Origin: Marsupella aquatica | Lineage: Eukaryota > Marchantiophyta | Assembly: GCA_973895155.1 (NCBI GenBank) | Contig: OZ316893.1 | Location: 1,178,001 to 1,242,000, forward strand | DNA: 64,000 nt | Direction: 5' to 3' | Shown here: positions 1-9,996 of the stretch, piece by piece | Layout of the letters: each line of letters starts with the position of its first letter | Position numbering within the stretch: position 1 is the stretch's first letter | Program-made: the position numbers and the translations under genes | The notes under the pieces: generated by a model | The model's database searches: none | What the model saw: the letters and a program-made list of their open reading frames with translations, nothing else | Told to the model about the DNA's origin: nothing

Positions 1-48
1 CAGTCACAATCCAAGTCATGATTGATTGCGTGTGTTGCTGATTTGCAG

Positions 49-147
49 GAGGGACAAATAATGGAGACTGACATGGTATATGAGAAAAGAAATCATTTGA
101 AAAGTTTTGGTGAGGAGGATCATCTGAAGACGCAGAGCCTTGCATGA
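49..147 (+). CDS. possible terminal exon of an upstream gene (partial)
   Basis: A pyrimidine-rich stretch ending in a CAG acceptor at 46-48 is followed by 32 open codons and a TGA at 145-147. The peptide is acidic and charged (for example METDMVYEKRNH) and matches no family I recognise. Two overlapping AATAAA-type signals follow near 182-190, as expected for the 3' end of a plant gene whose body lies left of the window. The frame is short and could be open by chance. Confidence 0.3.
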   Translation, partial: EGQIMETDMVYEKRNHLKSFGEEDHLKTQSLA

Positions 148-384
148 CATCATCCAAACAAAGGAGGCCTTTCATAGGGGCAATAAATAAAAGATTCGCA
201 GTCTGGTACATCCTAGATGGCCTAAGATTGCAGTAGCAGATGTTTTATCTCATTTTTCACTCTTTCTAGATTTTGGGGGTTTTTAATTGCTCGTTTTTTG
301 TGCGTTTGGTGTTTCTCCTCTGTGGACGTCTTTTGCTTTTCATACATTGTACTTTGTAAACCTGAAAGTGACTCTATGTGGAGG

Positions 385-423
<39 letters not shown>

Positions 424-1873
424 CATGGGTTTCAGTCAAATCTTGTCACACTGTGTTCACGAGTGCTTCAGAGTCAAGCAAGGATAAGATTGCTAATAAA
501 AAAGGAATGTGTCTTTATAATGGCAGTTTCCACCCCCAATGCACAAAGCATACTCGAGCTTTAAATAAATGTCCTCAAAAGCAGGGGGTTTGCCTACGTG
601 TTTTCACAAGATTGCCGAAAAAACCTAATTCAGCTTTACGCTATATATATGGAGGAACATACATCATGTGCAATGGATTGGATTATTTATGATACTCCTT
701 AATCACTTTAAATAAAGTCATATGATACCAAATATATAATGGCACATAACATTTTTCAATTAACAAACCATATAATGTCACTAACATTTTAATAAGTATT
801 TCTCAAAATGATTAAAATAACCCTATACTTAGTCACAAGTGATGTGTCCCTGGAGTGACTCCTTGTGGAAAGTGGTGCTATATGTAGATGACGTGAGTGG
901 AATTAATCTGTGGACCCCCATGTTCATCCGAGGAATGTGTGTGTGATGAAGTGAAATCAATTTTTCAGCAAGGCGGTAACCGATGGTTTTGAGTCTCCCG
1001 ATGGTCTTGATGTGTGTTTGTACAAACAAGAACGTTCAAAAGATAGAGGAGATTTATCAAAAGGAAGGTTGAAGGTGGAGGAATTGAGTTTTTTGACGGT
1101 TTTTGCTTACACATTGGAGAAATCATGTTTCTATCATTCCTGATTGATCGTTTGTGAGTTACATTGAGCATTATTGTCACAAGACAGACTGGAGGACAAT
1201 ACTCAACTGTTGGCAAAAGAGTGCTTGTCAATTCGGTGGGAAGAACGCACAAAATGAACGAGCCATCACTTCACATGAAGGATTTGTAGTTTTTTTATTT
1301 AAGAAAGTTATAGTGTGAGGGAGAGACCAACAATTGTTTCTTTGACATAGAGGCTGCATTTGGTGTCAACCTGTTTTCAGAGTGAGCTTCAATTGAAGAC
1401 TAGAGGGATACAAACAATTCAAGTCGGGAAGCAAACATTGTGGACAAACGATGATGACGTAATCTTGGGGGGGTCACTTCCACGAAAGTGGCACATCACG
1501 TGCGACGAAGTATAGACCCATTTAAATAGGTGTGGCGGAAGACTTCCATAGTTTGATGGAATAACACATAGGGCATGTTTTATTGACTAATCAACTTTAA
1601 AGAACACATAGGCCTATTTAATTATAAAAAATATTTTTTTTAAAGTTTTTAGGGGTTTTTTAGTAAAACATGACAAAATTTAAGAAAGAAAGGGTTTTGC
1701 AAAAAAATACTTTTTACTTACAAGTTAGGGGGTCAAACCCTAAAACGTCGCATGCGATGTATGGCCCTCCATGTAGTGACCCCCCCCCCCCAGAACGTAA
1801 TCAAAGAAATCAATTTGCAGTGGCTAAATTTGTGACGGTGACAAGATAGTGATATCTCTTAATCGAGAAAGGG
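148..1873. other. gene-free spacer with an (AT)n microsatellite
   Basis: No convincing gene. A pure AT dinucleotide run of about 35 bp lies at 388-422. A GGAGGAACATA word preceding it recurs near 650 beside a shorter AT run. A poly-C run lies near 1782-1792. The short ORFs here have no family resemblance. Confidence 0.6.
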
Positions 1874-2361
1874 TTTCCAATGAGCCTCAGATTGACAAAT
1901 TTTGTCAAGTTCCAAATGAGTTTCTGAATTTCTTTACCTTTCCAATGAGTATAAGAAATTTTGATTATGAGCTCATGAATTCTTTTAGCTTTCCAACATT
2001 GAGTCCGACATTGATAAATTCCATGTCAGATTTGTCACGGTACTAAAGAGATCATGAGGTTTTCAATCTCTCTAGCTTTCTAATGTGTGACATTGAGATT
2101 ATTTGTCAAGAATTAGAGAGATCATGAGTATCTGAATTTTTCTAGCTTTCCAATGAACCTAAACATTGATAGATGTTGTCAAGTACTAAGGAGATGATGA
2201 GTTTCTAATTTTACTCTAGCTTTCCAGTCAGTGTGACATTGAGATATTTGATCAAGACACTACTAAAGAGGTCACGAGCTTCTAAATCTTGATCTTGAGT
2301 TTTCCAATTAATCAAACATTGACATATTCTATCAAGTACTAAGGAGATTGATTATTTAGTT
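1874..2361. repeat. degenerate tandem repeat, units about 50-90 bp, roughly seven copies
   Basis: The phrases CTAGCTTTCCAATGAG, GACATTGA, GTCAAGTACTAA and GAGATCATGAG recur in the same order about seven times, with unit lengths varying between about 50 and 90 bp. Divergence between copies is high, so this is an old satellite-like array. It ends just before the mini LTR element. No coding role is apparent. Confidence 0.6.
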
Positions 2362-2545
2362 TTACAATGTGGAGCCATTTAGGGATTCTAACTATGTACA
2401 TTTCTATCGATTGGTTTTTTCAAAATTGCAAACAATTAAAAAACTACAAACATTTTGATATATTTTTGACAACATCAGAATGGTAATTTTATTTTACTAA
2501 ATGATATCTCTTCCTTTGTATTTTGTGCTGGAATTGTCAACAGCA

Positions 2546-2619
2546 TGGACCAGCTAGGAATTGAACCTAGGACCTCCAGTGTACATCATAGTGCTCTACC
2601 ACTTCTAAGCTAGAGGCCC
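2546..2619 (-). other. tRNA-like sequence inside the LTR (left copy, A box interrupted)
   Basis: Same tRNA-like block as in the partner LTR, 74 nt long because of three extra bases in the D-loop/A-box region (TAGCTTAGAAGTGG instead of TAGCTCAGTGG). The B box GGTTCAATTCC is intact. The damaged A box would be expected to weaken any pol III transcription of this copy. Confidence 0.7.
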
Positions 2620-2744
2620 TTCATGCCTGCATCCCTCATCAGTTTGAGTGAGGTTCGTTTCCAACACCCTCCCTTGAGCCACACTCACTACAAGGGAAAC
2701 TCCTGATCTTTGGCTCTGATACCATGCTGGAATTGTCAACAACA

Positions 2745-2815
2745 TGGACCAGCTAGGAATTGAACCTAGGACCTCCAGTGTACATCATAGTGCTCTACCA
2801 CTGAGCTACAGGCCC
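2745..2815 (-). other. tRNA-like sequence inside the LTR (right copy)
   Basis: A 71-nt block reads like a tRNA on the minus strand: a GGGCCTG acceptor 5' arm, D-arm GCTC/GAGC containing the A box TAGCTCAGTGG, T arm CTAGG/CCTAG containing the B box GGTTCAATTCC, and a GTCC-A 3' end. The anticodon stem pairs poorly. If a 7-nt loop is forced, positions 34-36 read GTA, but this is not a reliable assignment. It is better read as a pol III promoter-like or tRNA-derived module than as a working tRNA gene. Confidence 0.75.
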
Positions 2816-2867
2816 ATCATGCCTGCATCCCTCATCAGTTTGAGTGAGGTTCATTTCCAACATTTTG

Positions 2868-5098
2868 GTTTTTTTACGTTTAATATTTACGGCATGGTGC
2901 CCCAAAAATTACGTTGCTTTTGCCACAAACATGAATGTGCACGTTTGTTATTGTTAAAACTAGGATAATTCCTGTTTGTGACTAGTTGTGGTGATGTGGC
3001 GCAACCCTGTGGCAGGAAATTTGCAAGAGACCTCTCATGGGGGTCCGTAACAAGGGAATTCAAAAGTTTACCATGTTGATGAATACTTGTCCTTGTGGTA
3101 TCAATGTGGAGTTTCTGATCAGCCTTTCTAATTCTTTTTATTAAGCAGCATGTCATACTTATACATATCCTATATAAAAGCAATGACTGCTATGTTGTCC
3201 ATGATTTTCCATGCACCCTGACAACTTGCATGGACATACTACATCCAATTGTTGAAATCTGCTTTGGTAGCATTGTTTACACACCAGATGACCTGTAAAT
3301 AGAGGGCAACCAGTTCCAACCAGTTTTAAGCTTATGGTAGCATCTGTTATGTGTAGCAGGTTACATGATCTACTCACCAGCCTGCATTAGATAGCTTGTA
3401 TGCTGTCTAGCTATTCAAGGATAAGCATCAGGGGTAAACTCAATTACTGTTGACCCCCTCCCATAAATCCTAATACATCTCCATAAATCCATTCTTCTCG
3501 TGCAATGATTCAAATTGTTGTGCCATCTTGCCACTGTTCCAACTAACTGATTCCTTGTCAATCTGATTACTCAGAAAAAAAAAACATTATGCCCAATATT
3601 CAAACTGCTACTTTGCCAAATGTTACCAACAACTCAATTCCAAATTTGGGCATTGAACTCTCCCTCATATCTTCAGGCAGAACAAACCTTTTCAACAAAC
3701 TCAAGGTCTCAGTTTTACTGAGGAGAAATCAACAAAATTGAATGACAGCTTACATATAGATGAAACTTGCAACCTTTGGTTTGATAGTGTACTACCCTCA
3801 TATATTCCTGGTCTTCCACCCCTCTACTCTGCATAAGGTTTAATTGGGAGTCCCTAGCTCCTCTTTCTTTGCTTCCAGTTTCAGGCCATTTGAGCACATA
3901 ACAAAGAAGTTATAACATGGTCAGTGGAAGGGGTAAAATGTCCAGCCATCTAGAGACAAGCTTCTTTACATCCAAAACTAGCAGGTTATATCTTTACCTC
4001 TGGAGTTCAAGAGGTGTAAGCCTGGAGGCAGTCTCACATATCCATGAGAATTGCCAAAACAGAACCTAGGGTATAATCAAAGCTTTACTTTCCTTCCTAA
4101 ATTAATACATGATAATGTAGAATTTTTACCTGATAAATAAACTATTCAATTTTCATGGAGAACTAGCCCAATATTTTTGCGTTGCATGATTGTCATTGTG
4201 GTTATTGTGGCCATGTAGTTGAAGTGAGGCAAAGAAGTGCAGGTGAGGCAAGAAAGCGTTGTTGTTCTTCTTTGTATTGGGTTTGTGTTGGCTGTGCAGT
4301 CATGTTGTGGTTGCAGAAGTTTGTCATTTTGGTTGAGTGACTGTTGCTACAGAAATGTTATGGCTTCAGTTGAAGATGTTGTTGCAAAAGTGATTTGTTG
4401 GGGAGAGGGAGGACGAGGCCAGGGAATGCGAGACAAGCAATTGTAGTTGGGGCATGGTGAGGTCCAGAAGTGATTGCACCATGACATGTTTTCCCTCTCC
4501 CCTCCTCACCATCCAACTTCTCCCGTCCCCCTCCAATGCAAGGGAGGCCGCATGAGGGCATAAACAGAGGCAGCTAGTCTGTGCACGAGTAGACTGAGCC
4601 TGTGCAGTCCGAGCCAGCCCACGCATACCAAGGCATCCCGCATGACAACAAAGTTGCATGGGCAAGCTGAGGCATTCCAACAGTGAAGAAAAGACAGGCC
4701 CACCATCCAACGCCCAAGATTACTTGAACCCACCCATAGGTCTGTTTGTAAGCCGACCATGGATTACTATTGGCAGGATTGCATATTATAGTGCTTGATT
4801 GAGAGAGATGTGAATTTCTAAAGATTACTCTATGACTTGGTGTTCACACTTTGTGCTTCAATTTTTTTTTAACCGACTAACTTTGACATTGAGTACCTCC
4901 CTTTATAACCCAATGGAATCTGATTTTGGGTTTTTTAGAAATTGTTGGAAAGTTATTTTCAACAAAACCCAAGTTGGAACCTGGGCTACTTTGGTTGCTT
5001 GTTTGGGTTTTTATAGTGGACTTTTTATGTTGGGTATGAATGGGAAGGTGTGACTCCCTTCAGCCTTGTCATTGTTCTTGTAGGCAGCTGGTTTTGGT
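2868..5098. other. gene-free spacer
   Basis: Mostly AT-rich sequence with no family-recognisable ORF. A poly-A run lies near 3574-3583. A slightly GC-rich patch around 4470-4760 has overlapping ORFs in several minus-strand frames, which is a composition effect. Nothing else seen. Confidence 0.5.
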
Positions 5099-5550
5099 TT
5101 TCGGGCTCTTGGCTTTGCCTTAGTTTCTTCTGGGGTGGTTAGTTGTGGCCTTACCACCTACCAGGGGTTGGCAGTATATTCTCTACCTTTGGCATGGTCT
5201 CTGGGTTGTAGGTTTTTGTGCATTGCAGGCTTCTTTTTCTCTCTGGTTGCCGGGGGGGGGGGGGGGGCATTGTCCTTTTGATGATTCATCATTGCACTGC
5301 CTGTTGCCCCTCATCCATGGGGTTTTTTTCGGGCTCTTGGCTTTGCCTTAGTTTCTTCTGGGGTGGTTAGTTGTGGCCTTACCACCTACCAGGGGTTGGC
5401 AGTATATTCTCTACCTTTGGCATGGTCTCTGGGTTGTAGGTTTTTGTGCATTGCAGGCTTCTTTTTCTCTCTGGTTGCCGGGGGGGGGGGGCATTGTCCT
5501 TTTGATGATTCATCATTGCACTGCCTGTTGCCCCTCATCCATGGGGTTTT
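5099..5550. repeat. tandem duplication, 228-bp unit, each with a long poly-G run
   Basis: Two nearly identical copies, about 5099-5326 and 5327-5550, run from TCGGGCTCTTGG to CCATGGGG. They differ mainly in a homopolymer: about 16 Gs in the first (around 5252) and 12 in the second (around 5480). The unit ends with CTCATCCATGGGG followed by TA-rich sequence. The short nested insertion at 25134-25442 shows a similar end on its minus strand, so this may be a dimer of the same SINE-like family. Confidence 0.7.
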
Positions 5551-5656
5551 CATATATATATTTTTATATAAAAATAGAAAATTCTTTCAATCAGAAAGAT
5601 TTTTTCAACGAGCCTAATATCATCAAATTTCATTGAGAATTGAGAATTGCATTGAT

Positions 5657-6210
5657 TTTTTACTAAACTACCTCCCAAACTGATCGTTATTACAAAACTA
5701 CTCCCAAAGTAAATTATTTTATTAGTAGACTGCCCCCAACCCGTACTGTGTTACTTTAAACCCAAATACACAACCACGATGTGTTCCCATTGGCTGTCAA
5801 GTAACCAGAGGTGACAACCTAACTAAGGTGAGGCTACTATCCACTTTCACGCAGTCCATAGCCTTGTTGGGGCCTGAGGTGCAACACAGCCATTGGGGCC
5901 TGAAGTGCAGTGCGAGGTGCAGAGCAACCATTGGGGCCCAAGTTGCAGCCCTTGTTTTCTTTGGAAAACAGCACCAAAATGTTGGCATTTTTTTGGAGCT
6001 GTAAGAGTTCAGGGCCGAACATCGAATGTGAAGGGCTGGCAATGGGAGAGAGGGATCGGGGCGGCTCTGGTTGCTTGACAGCCAATGGGAACACAGCCGT
6101 GGTCAAGTAGTTGAGTTAGAAGATACAGTTTGGGGGGCAGGTTACTAAATAATTTAGTTTTGCAAGTAGGTTTGTAATAACGATCACTTTGGGGGTTAGT
6201 TTAATAAAAA
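5657..6210. mobile_element. fold-back / MITE-like element with about 140-bp terminal inverted repeats
   Basis: The first and last roughly 140 bp are imperfect inverted complements. Shared words include ACTAAACTA, GATCGTTATTACAAA and, at the inner edge, GTTCCCATTGGCTGTCAAG. The middle (about 5815-6065) carries repeated GGGGCC-containing phrases and no ORF of note. There is no clear target-site duplication, so the exact ends and superfamily are undecided. The long inverted repeats suggest a Mutator-like or fold-back type. Confidence 0.65.
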
Positions 6211-6968
6211 GCGGAACCTACAGATTCCCAATGATGGGTGTCTTGATTTCTTGTCACATTTCACTCATCAGTGTAAAATGTACTCTATATGAGTGTAAAA
6301 GAGGACATTGTTAGAGCCTATTGGGGTGTCAAAGTCCATCCAAGCATTTTGGCAAATGGCAAACATGGAGGTTCATCAGGACCTCAATCAATTTCCATAG
6401 GCTACAGGTGACAGGAGTGTGGCTAACTCTTAAGACTTTTTTTCTGGCAGGATGTAACTATACTGACCTGAGTGTCCGGTCTTTGACCACGATAGAGGTG
6501 AGTATAAACAAGCTCGCTCCATCCTTTTTAGCCCCTACATAGCGGAGAAAGCCAAGTTTCATAACAGGACAAAATAACATTTTAGAGTTTAGTGGATTAC
6601 AAAATCTACATCTTGCAAGAGAATAAGTGTTCATACTTCATGAAGTGTGCTCTGTGTATGGCTTCTCTCTACAACATCCATGATGATTCTGATGATTCCA
6701 CACATGGTCTTTTGTCTTGGTTTCCACTTGCTATGATTACAAGGAGAATGATGAGAATTCTGTTACTTTTCACTTGTCAATAACAACCAGCATTGACAAA
6801 AACTTCATAATAAGCAGCCCAAGATAAACTCACAAATATTCACAAGTGATGCCTCAATCCAAGCAATAGTTTTTCTTGTCACATTTCCTTATTGTTGTAG
6901 ATGAGTTTTTGATTTCTTTCATACAAAATTAAATTTTGTGCACATAACTGTAAAGTAGTAACAGCTTT
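6211..6968. other. gene-free spacer
   Basis: No gene, repeat or RNA recognised. Short ORFs only. Confidence 0.5.
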
Positions 6969-7151
6969 TAAGTATTTTGCCACTAAAGATGTTCTAATAG
7001 ATAATACTGCCATGGTTTCGTATATGGATAACAAGTTCTCCAAGGTAGCCAGGGGAACTATTAATATACGGAAACTGTGACATTTTTGTAAACATAACAA
7101 AAACAGTAGGAGTATTGTCAATTCAAACATCTTTAGTGGCAATGGTACTTA
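6969..7151. mobile_element. MITE-like element, copy 1 of a two-copy family
   Basis: Inverted ends of about 40 bp share the core TTGCCACTAAAGATGTT (left) and its complement AACATCTTTAGTGGCAA (right). Outside it lies TAAGTA and inside it AATACT. Internal words ATATGGAT and AGCCAGGG recur in the diverged copy at 28434-28609. No coding capacity and no resolved target duplication. Confidence 0.55.
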
Positions 7152-7689
7152 CAAACTGAAAGTAGTAAATAAGCAACACTCCTTTGAATGCACTTGGGCA
7201 ATATTTGATGATGTAACCCATAGATAACACTCCTTTGAGTGCACTTAGAGAAAGGATTAAGTTGGACCCACAGTTCTAGAAACTAGACCCTGAAGAATAA
7301 CTTTCAGTCGTGATTGTGTGGCCTCCTGCCCCTTTTTGCCTATAAATGATTAAAAAAGTCCGCTGTATGTGACGAGTTTTCTGCCGAAATTTGGGGGAAA
7401 AAAACGATGGGAGAGGCCAGCAACGGAGATTACGCGGCCCCGGTAGGCCGGGCCACCATCGGGCAGGTCTCAAGCAAGGCCACTCAACGCAGACCTCGTC
7501 AGGGCAGGAGGCAGGTCGGTCACAGGCGAATAATAAACGATATCAACGCTGGAGGCTGGGGGCAGAGACCGGGCAGCGGATTGGGGAAGCCGAGAGACGC
7601 GGGTGAGCGAGAGGGGCAGAGGGCAGTCATTCACTGGACGGAGTAATCACCAGGAGCGGGCAGCCAGCCCCTGAAGTCTTGAACCCCCG
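7152..7689. other. gene-free spacer grading into GC-rich sequence
   Basis: Composition shifts from AT-rich to GC-rich at about 7380. Overlapping short ORFs at 7391-7646 have no family resemblance. Nothing else supported. Confidence 0.4.
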
Positions 7690-8510
7690 TGCGGTCAATC
7701 AATGAAATTGGCCACAGAATGCTTTCTGCCCGCGGGCAGCAGGTGGCTCCATATGGGAGGGAGCACCAACTTACTGTGCTCTCACTAGGACTGTGCTAGG
7801 TCAATGGATTGGCCACGGGAAACCATTCTGTTTTTTTCCCCGCGGGCAGCAGAGAGTGCCCAGAAAGGAGAAAGGAGAGAGCACCGATGTGCTCTTACTG
7901 TAGCTAAATAATATTACGGTCGATCAAATCCAGCCTGCCGATCTGCCCGCGGGCAGCAGGTAAGTACCACAGTGCACCAAGGTACTCTTTACTTCGTACC
8001 GCACTACTGTCCTGCGGTCGGTCAAATTGGCCCTGGCAAAACCTTTCCACTTTTTTATGTGAATCAGAAACTCCTTTTCTCTACTGTGAAGCATTTTCTC
8101 TTGGAGTCAAGACTTCCGTTTAAAGCACCACTCCAAAGCCAAAAAAATATCCCTTTATGCCTTTCTGCCCGCGGGCAGCATTGAGTGCCCGCTGCCCAGG
8201 AGGGAGGGAGAGGGAGCAGCAGTGCAGCACTCGTTGAAAGTCGGAGAACTTGTTGTAGCGAGAGCATTAATTAATATGTAAGCATTGGCCATGAAAACGT
8301 AACGAAGAAAGCGTTTAAAACAACACTCCAAAAGCCACAAAAATTCCTTTTTGCCTTTCTGCCCGCGGGCAGAAGTCAGTGCCCGCTGCCCGCTGCCCAG
8401 GCGGGAGGGAGAGAGAGCAGCAGTGCCGCACTCGTTGAACTTCGGGAGCTGTAGCGAGAGCATTAATTAATATGTAAGCATTGGCCATGAAAACGTAACG
8501 AAGAAAGCGT
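7690..8510. promoter_or_regulatory. array of a 14-bp GC palindrome upstream of the MAPKKK gene
   Basis: The palindrome CTGCCCGCGGGCAG occurs at 7726-7739, 7943-7956, 8165-8178 and 8359-8372, and a half-decayed copy lies at 7836-7849. Several copies sit in a larger module: a GGTC-AATC-like word and ATTGGCC about 10-40 bp before it, and GTGCTC or GTGCCC words after it. Module length is roughly 105-120 bp. The last two copies are inside a 196-bp tandem duplication. No known factor is assigned. A regulatory role is inferred only from palindromy, recurrence and position, about 1.5-2.3 kb before the start codon. Confidence 0.5.
8119..8510. repeat. 196-bp tandem duplication
   Basis: Copies 8119-8314 and 8315-8510 share the order CACTCCAAA, CTGCCCGCGGGCAG, GTGCCCGCTGCCC, CACTCGTTGAA, GCGAGAGCATTAATTAAT and AACGAAGAAAGCGT. 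The last 50 bp are almost identical, so the duplication is fairly recent. The second copy carries an extra CGCTGCCC repeat. Confidence 0.8.
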
Positions 8511-9996
8511 GGCGATGATGTGCGCAGCCGACCGACCCAACGAAAAAGCTTCCCAAACGACAGAGAGAGACCAGCTGCACCGATTTCACACAAAACAACG
8601 AACGATCGCGGTCGGGTCATTAGTATCCAGGCAGAGGACTCGAAGAAAGGCGCAGAGCAGAGCAGAGGAGAGCAGAGGCTGAGCAGAGGCTGAGGAGGAA
8701 GGCGTAGAGAAGGGGGGAGAGAAACGGCAGAGAAACAGCGAGAGAGATCATCGATGATGACGAAGCAGAAGCGGAGCAGCCATGCCTGATCTCGGCCCGT
8801 CGTACGATTACTACTGCTCCAACCACCACCATCGGCAGCACCTGAGCGGAAATCGACCCAGGCCGTTGTTGTTGCTACTGTTCCCTTTTCTGCTTCGCTG
8901 CTTGAGGAAGCGCGCACACGAGCACGGGGCTGAGAATTGCTTCAGGGCGTTGTGGTTCTGGGGTTCGATTCGGAGCGGATTCGTGTTGCGAATTTCGAAG
9001 GTGGGCCTGATCTCGTCGTGGGACTGCGTTAGTGTTGGAGATGCAATTTTACGTCTGTGGGCGATTCGGGAAGTTGGGTGACGGAGAGGAGACGAGAGGA
9101 GACGAGAGGAGATGAGATGGGAGGAGAGTGGATTGTGACCTAATCTCGACGGGAGCGATGGTTCGAACGTGAAAGAATATGTTGCCTGCACCCACTTTCT
9201 CGACTCTTTACTTCGGTTGAGTGAATCACGGCGCTCCTCTGCTCTCCCTACCCACGCGGTATCGTACCATCCGCATTTTTCACCATGCTCTTCCCGCACA
9301 ACTCTGTTGCTGGGGTAAGCTCGTTTGAATTCCTCTCCTCGCTCGCTTGGTTGCACGTCTTCGTGCACTCCTATGCCCGCCGGAGTTTGCTGCTGCTACT
9401 GCGCGGCGGTGGTCTTCATCGAGTTTTCGTCAATTAGGTTTTTTCTGTTTTGCATGTGGTGGACGGATCTCCACTCTGAGGTTGTCTGCACTACTGGAAT
9501 GAATCCTCCGAGGATCATCACCTTTCCATGTCAGGTGGTCTAGTCATCCACCCGCCATCTTTCACCTGCCCTACAGTCCATCAGAAATTCGTTCACTCTA
9601 TGTCGTACCGAGGCCTCTCCTACCTATGTGATTCCAAGTAGGTCTCGGCTCGAGTCCGTCTGTATCTTGGGTCTTTCACCTGCCCTACAGTTCATCAGAA
9701 ATTCGTCCACTATATGTCGTCCCGGTGCGTCTCCTACCTGTGCAATTCCAAGTAGTTGCCTCAGCTCAAGTCCGTCTGAGTGTATCTAGGGATACAAGAG
9801 CTGCTCGTGCTTGTTGAGTACAGTGTCAGGTTAGGAAGAGCATGTGATATGAGCATTCAGACTTTCTTTTCGAAGCTGCTGCTGCTGCTGCTGCTGTTCT
9901 CACTGAACTGTGATGTTTCCTCCCGCCGCAAGAAGAAGCTTGTTGTTCCGCGAGCGAACGAAACCTGAATTGTAAATGTCTTGAAGGCATTCAAGC
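8511..9996 (+). other. upstream and leader region of the MAPKKK gene, with a 114-bp duplication
   Basis: Purine-rich leader-like sequence at 8630-8760 (many GAG and GCAGAG words) is followed by GC-rich sequence with several short upstream ORFs. A 114-bp tandem duplication lies at 9558-9671 and 9672-9788, each copy starting TCTTTCACCTGCCC. A short CTG run (GCTGCTGCTGCTG) lies near 9880-9898. The transcription start and any leader intron cannot be placed from sequence alone. Confidence 0.4.

Larger units (their letters stand above)
2526..2862 (-). mobile_element. intact mini LTR retrotransposon (TRIM/SMART-like) with a tRNA-like block in each LTR
   Basis: Two near-identical direct repeats, 2526-2666 (141 bp) and 2725-2862 (138 bp), flank a 58-bp core (2667-2724). 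On the minus strand each repeat starts TGTTGGAA and ends ATTCCAGCA, so they have TG...CA termini. The core begins TGGTATCAGAGCC, complementary to the 3' end of plant initiator tRNA-Met (the usual primer-binding site). It ends AAGGGAGGG, a polypurine tract touching the other repeat. The element is bracketed by a perfect 5-bp target duplication TTTTG (2521-2525 and 2863-2867). It has no coding capacity, so it must rely on proteins supplied in trans. The size is that of a SMART/TRIM. The repeats differ mainly by a 3-bp insertion in the left copy, so the insertion is not brand new. Confidence 0.92.

Noticed and set aside
2820-2862. Hammerhead ribozyme (retrozyme) in the LTR because of CTGATGAG on the minus strand
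   Set aside because: No GAAA core and cleavage triplet at the right spacing. The word is absent from the 58.8-kb copies, so it is not conserved.
8315-8917. 200-codon minus-strand ORF
   Set aside because: Lies over the duplicated GC-rich upstream region, Ser/Leu-rich from CT-rich composition, no family resemblance; a shadow frame.
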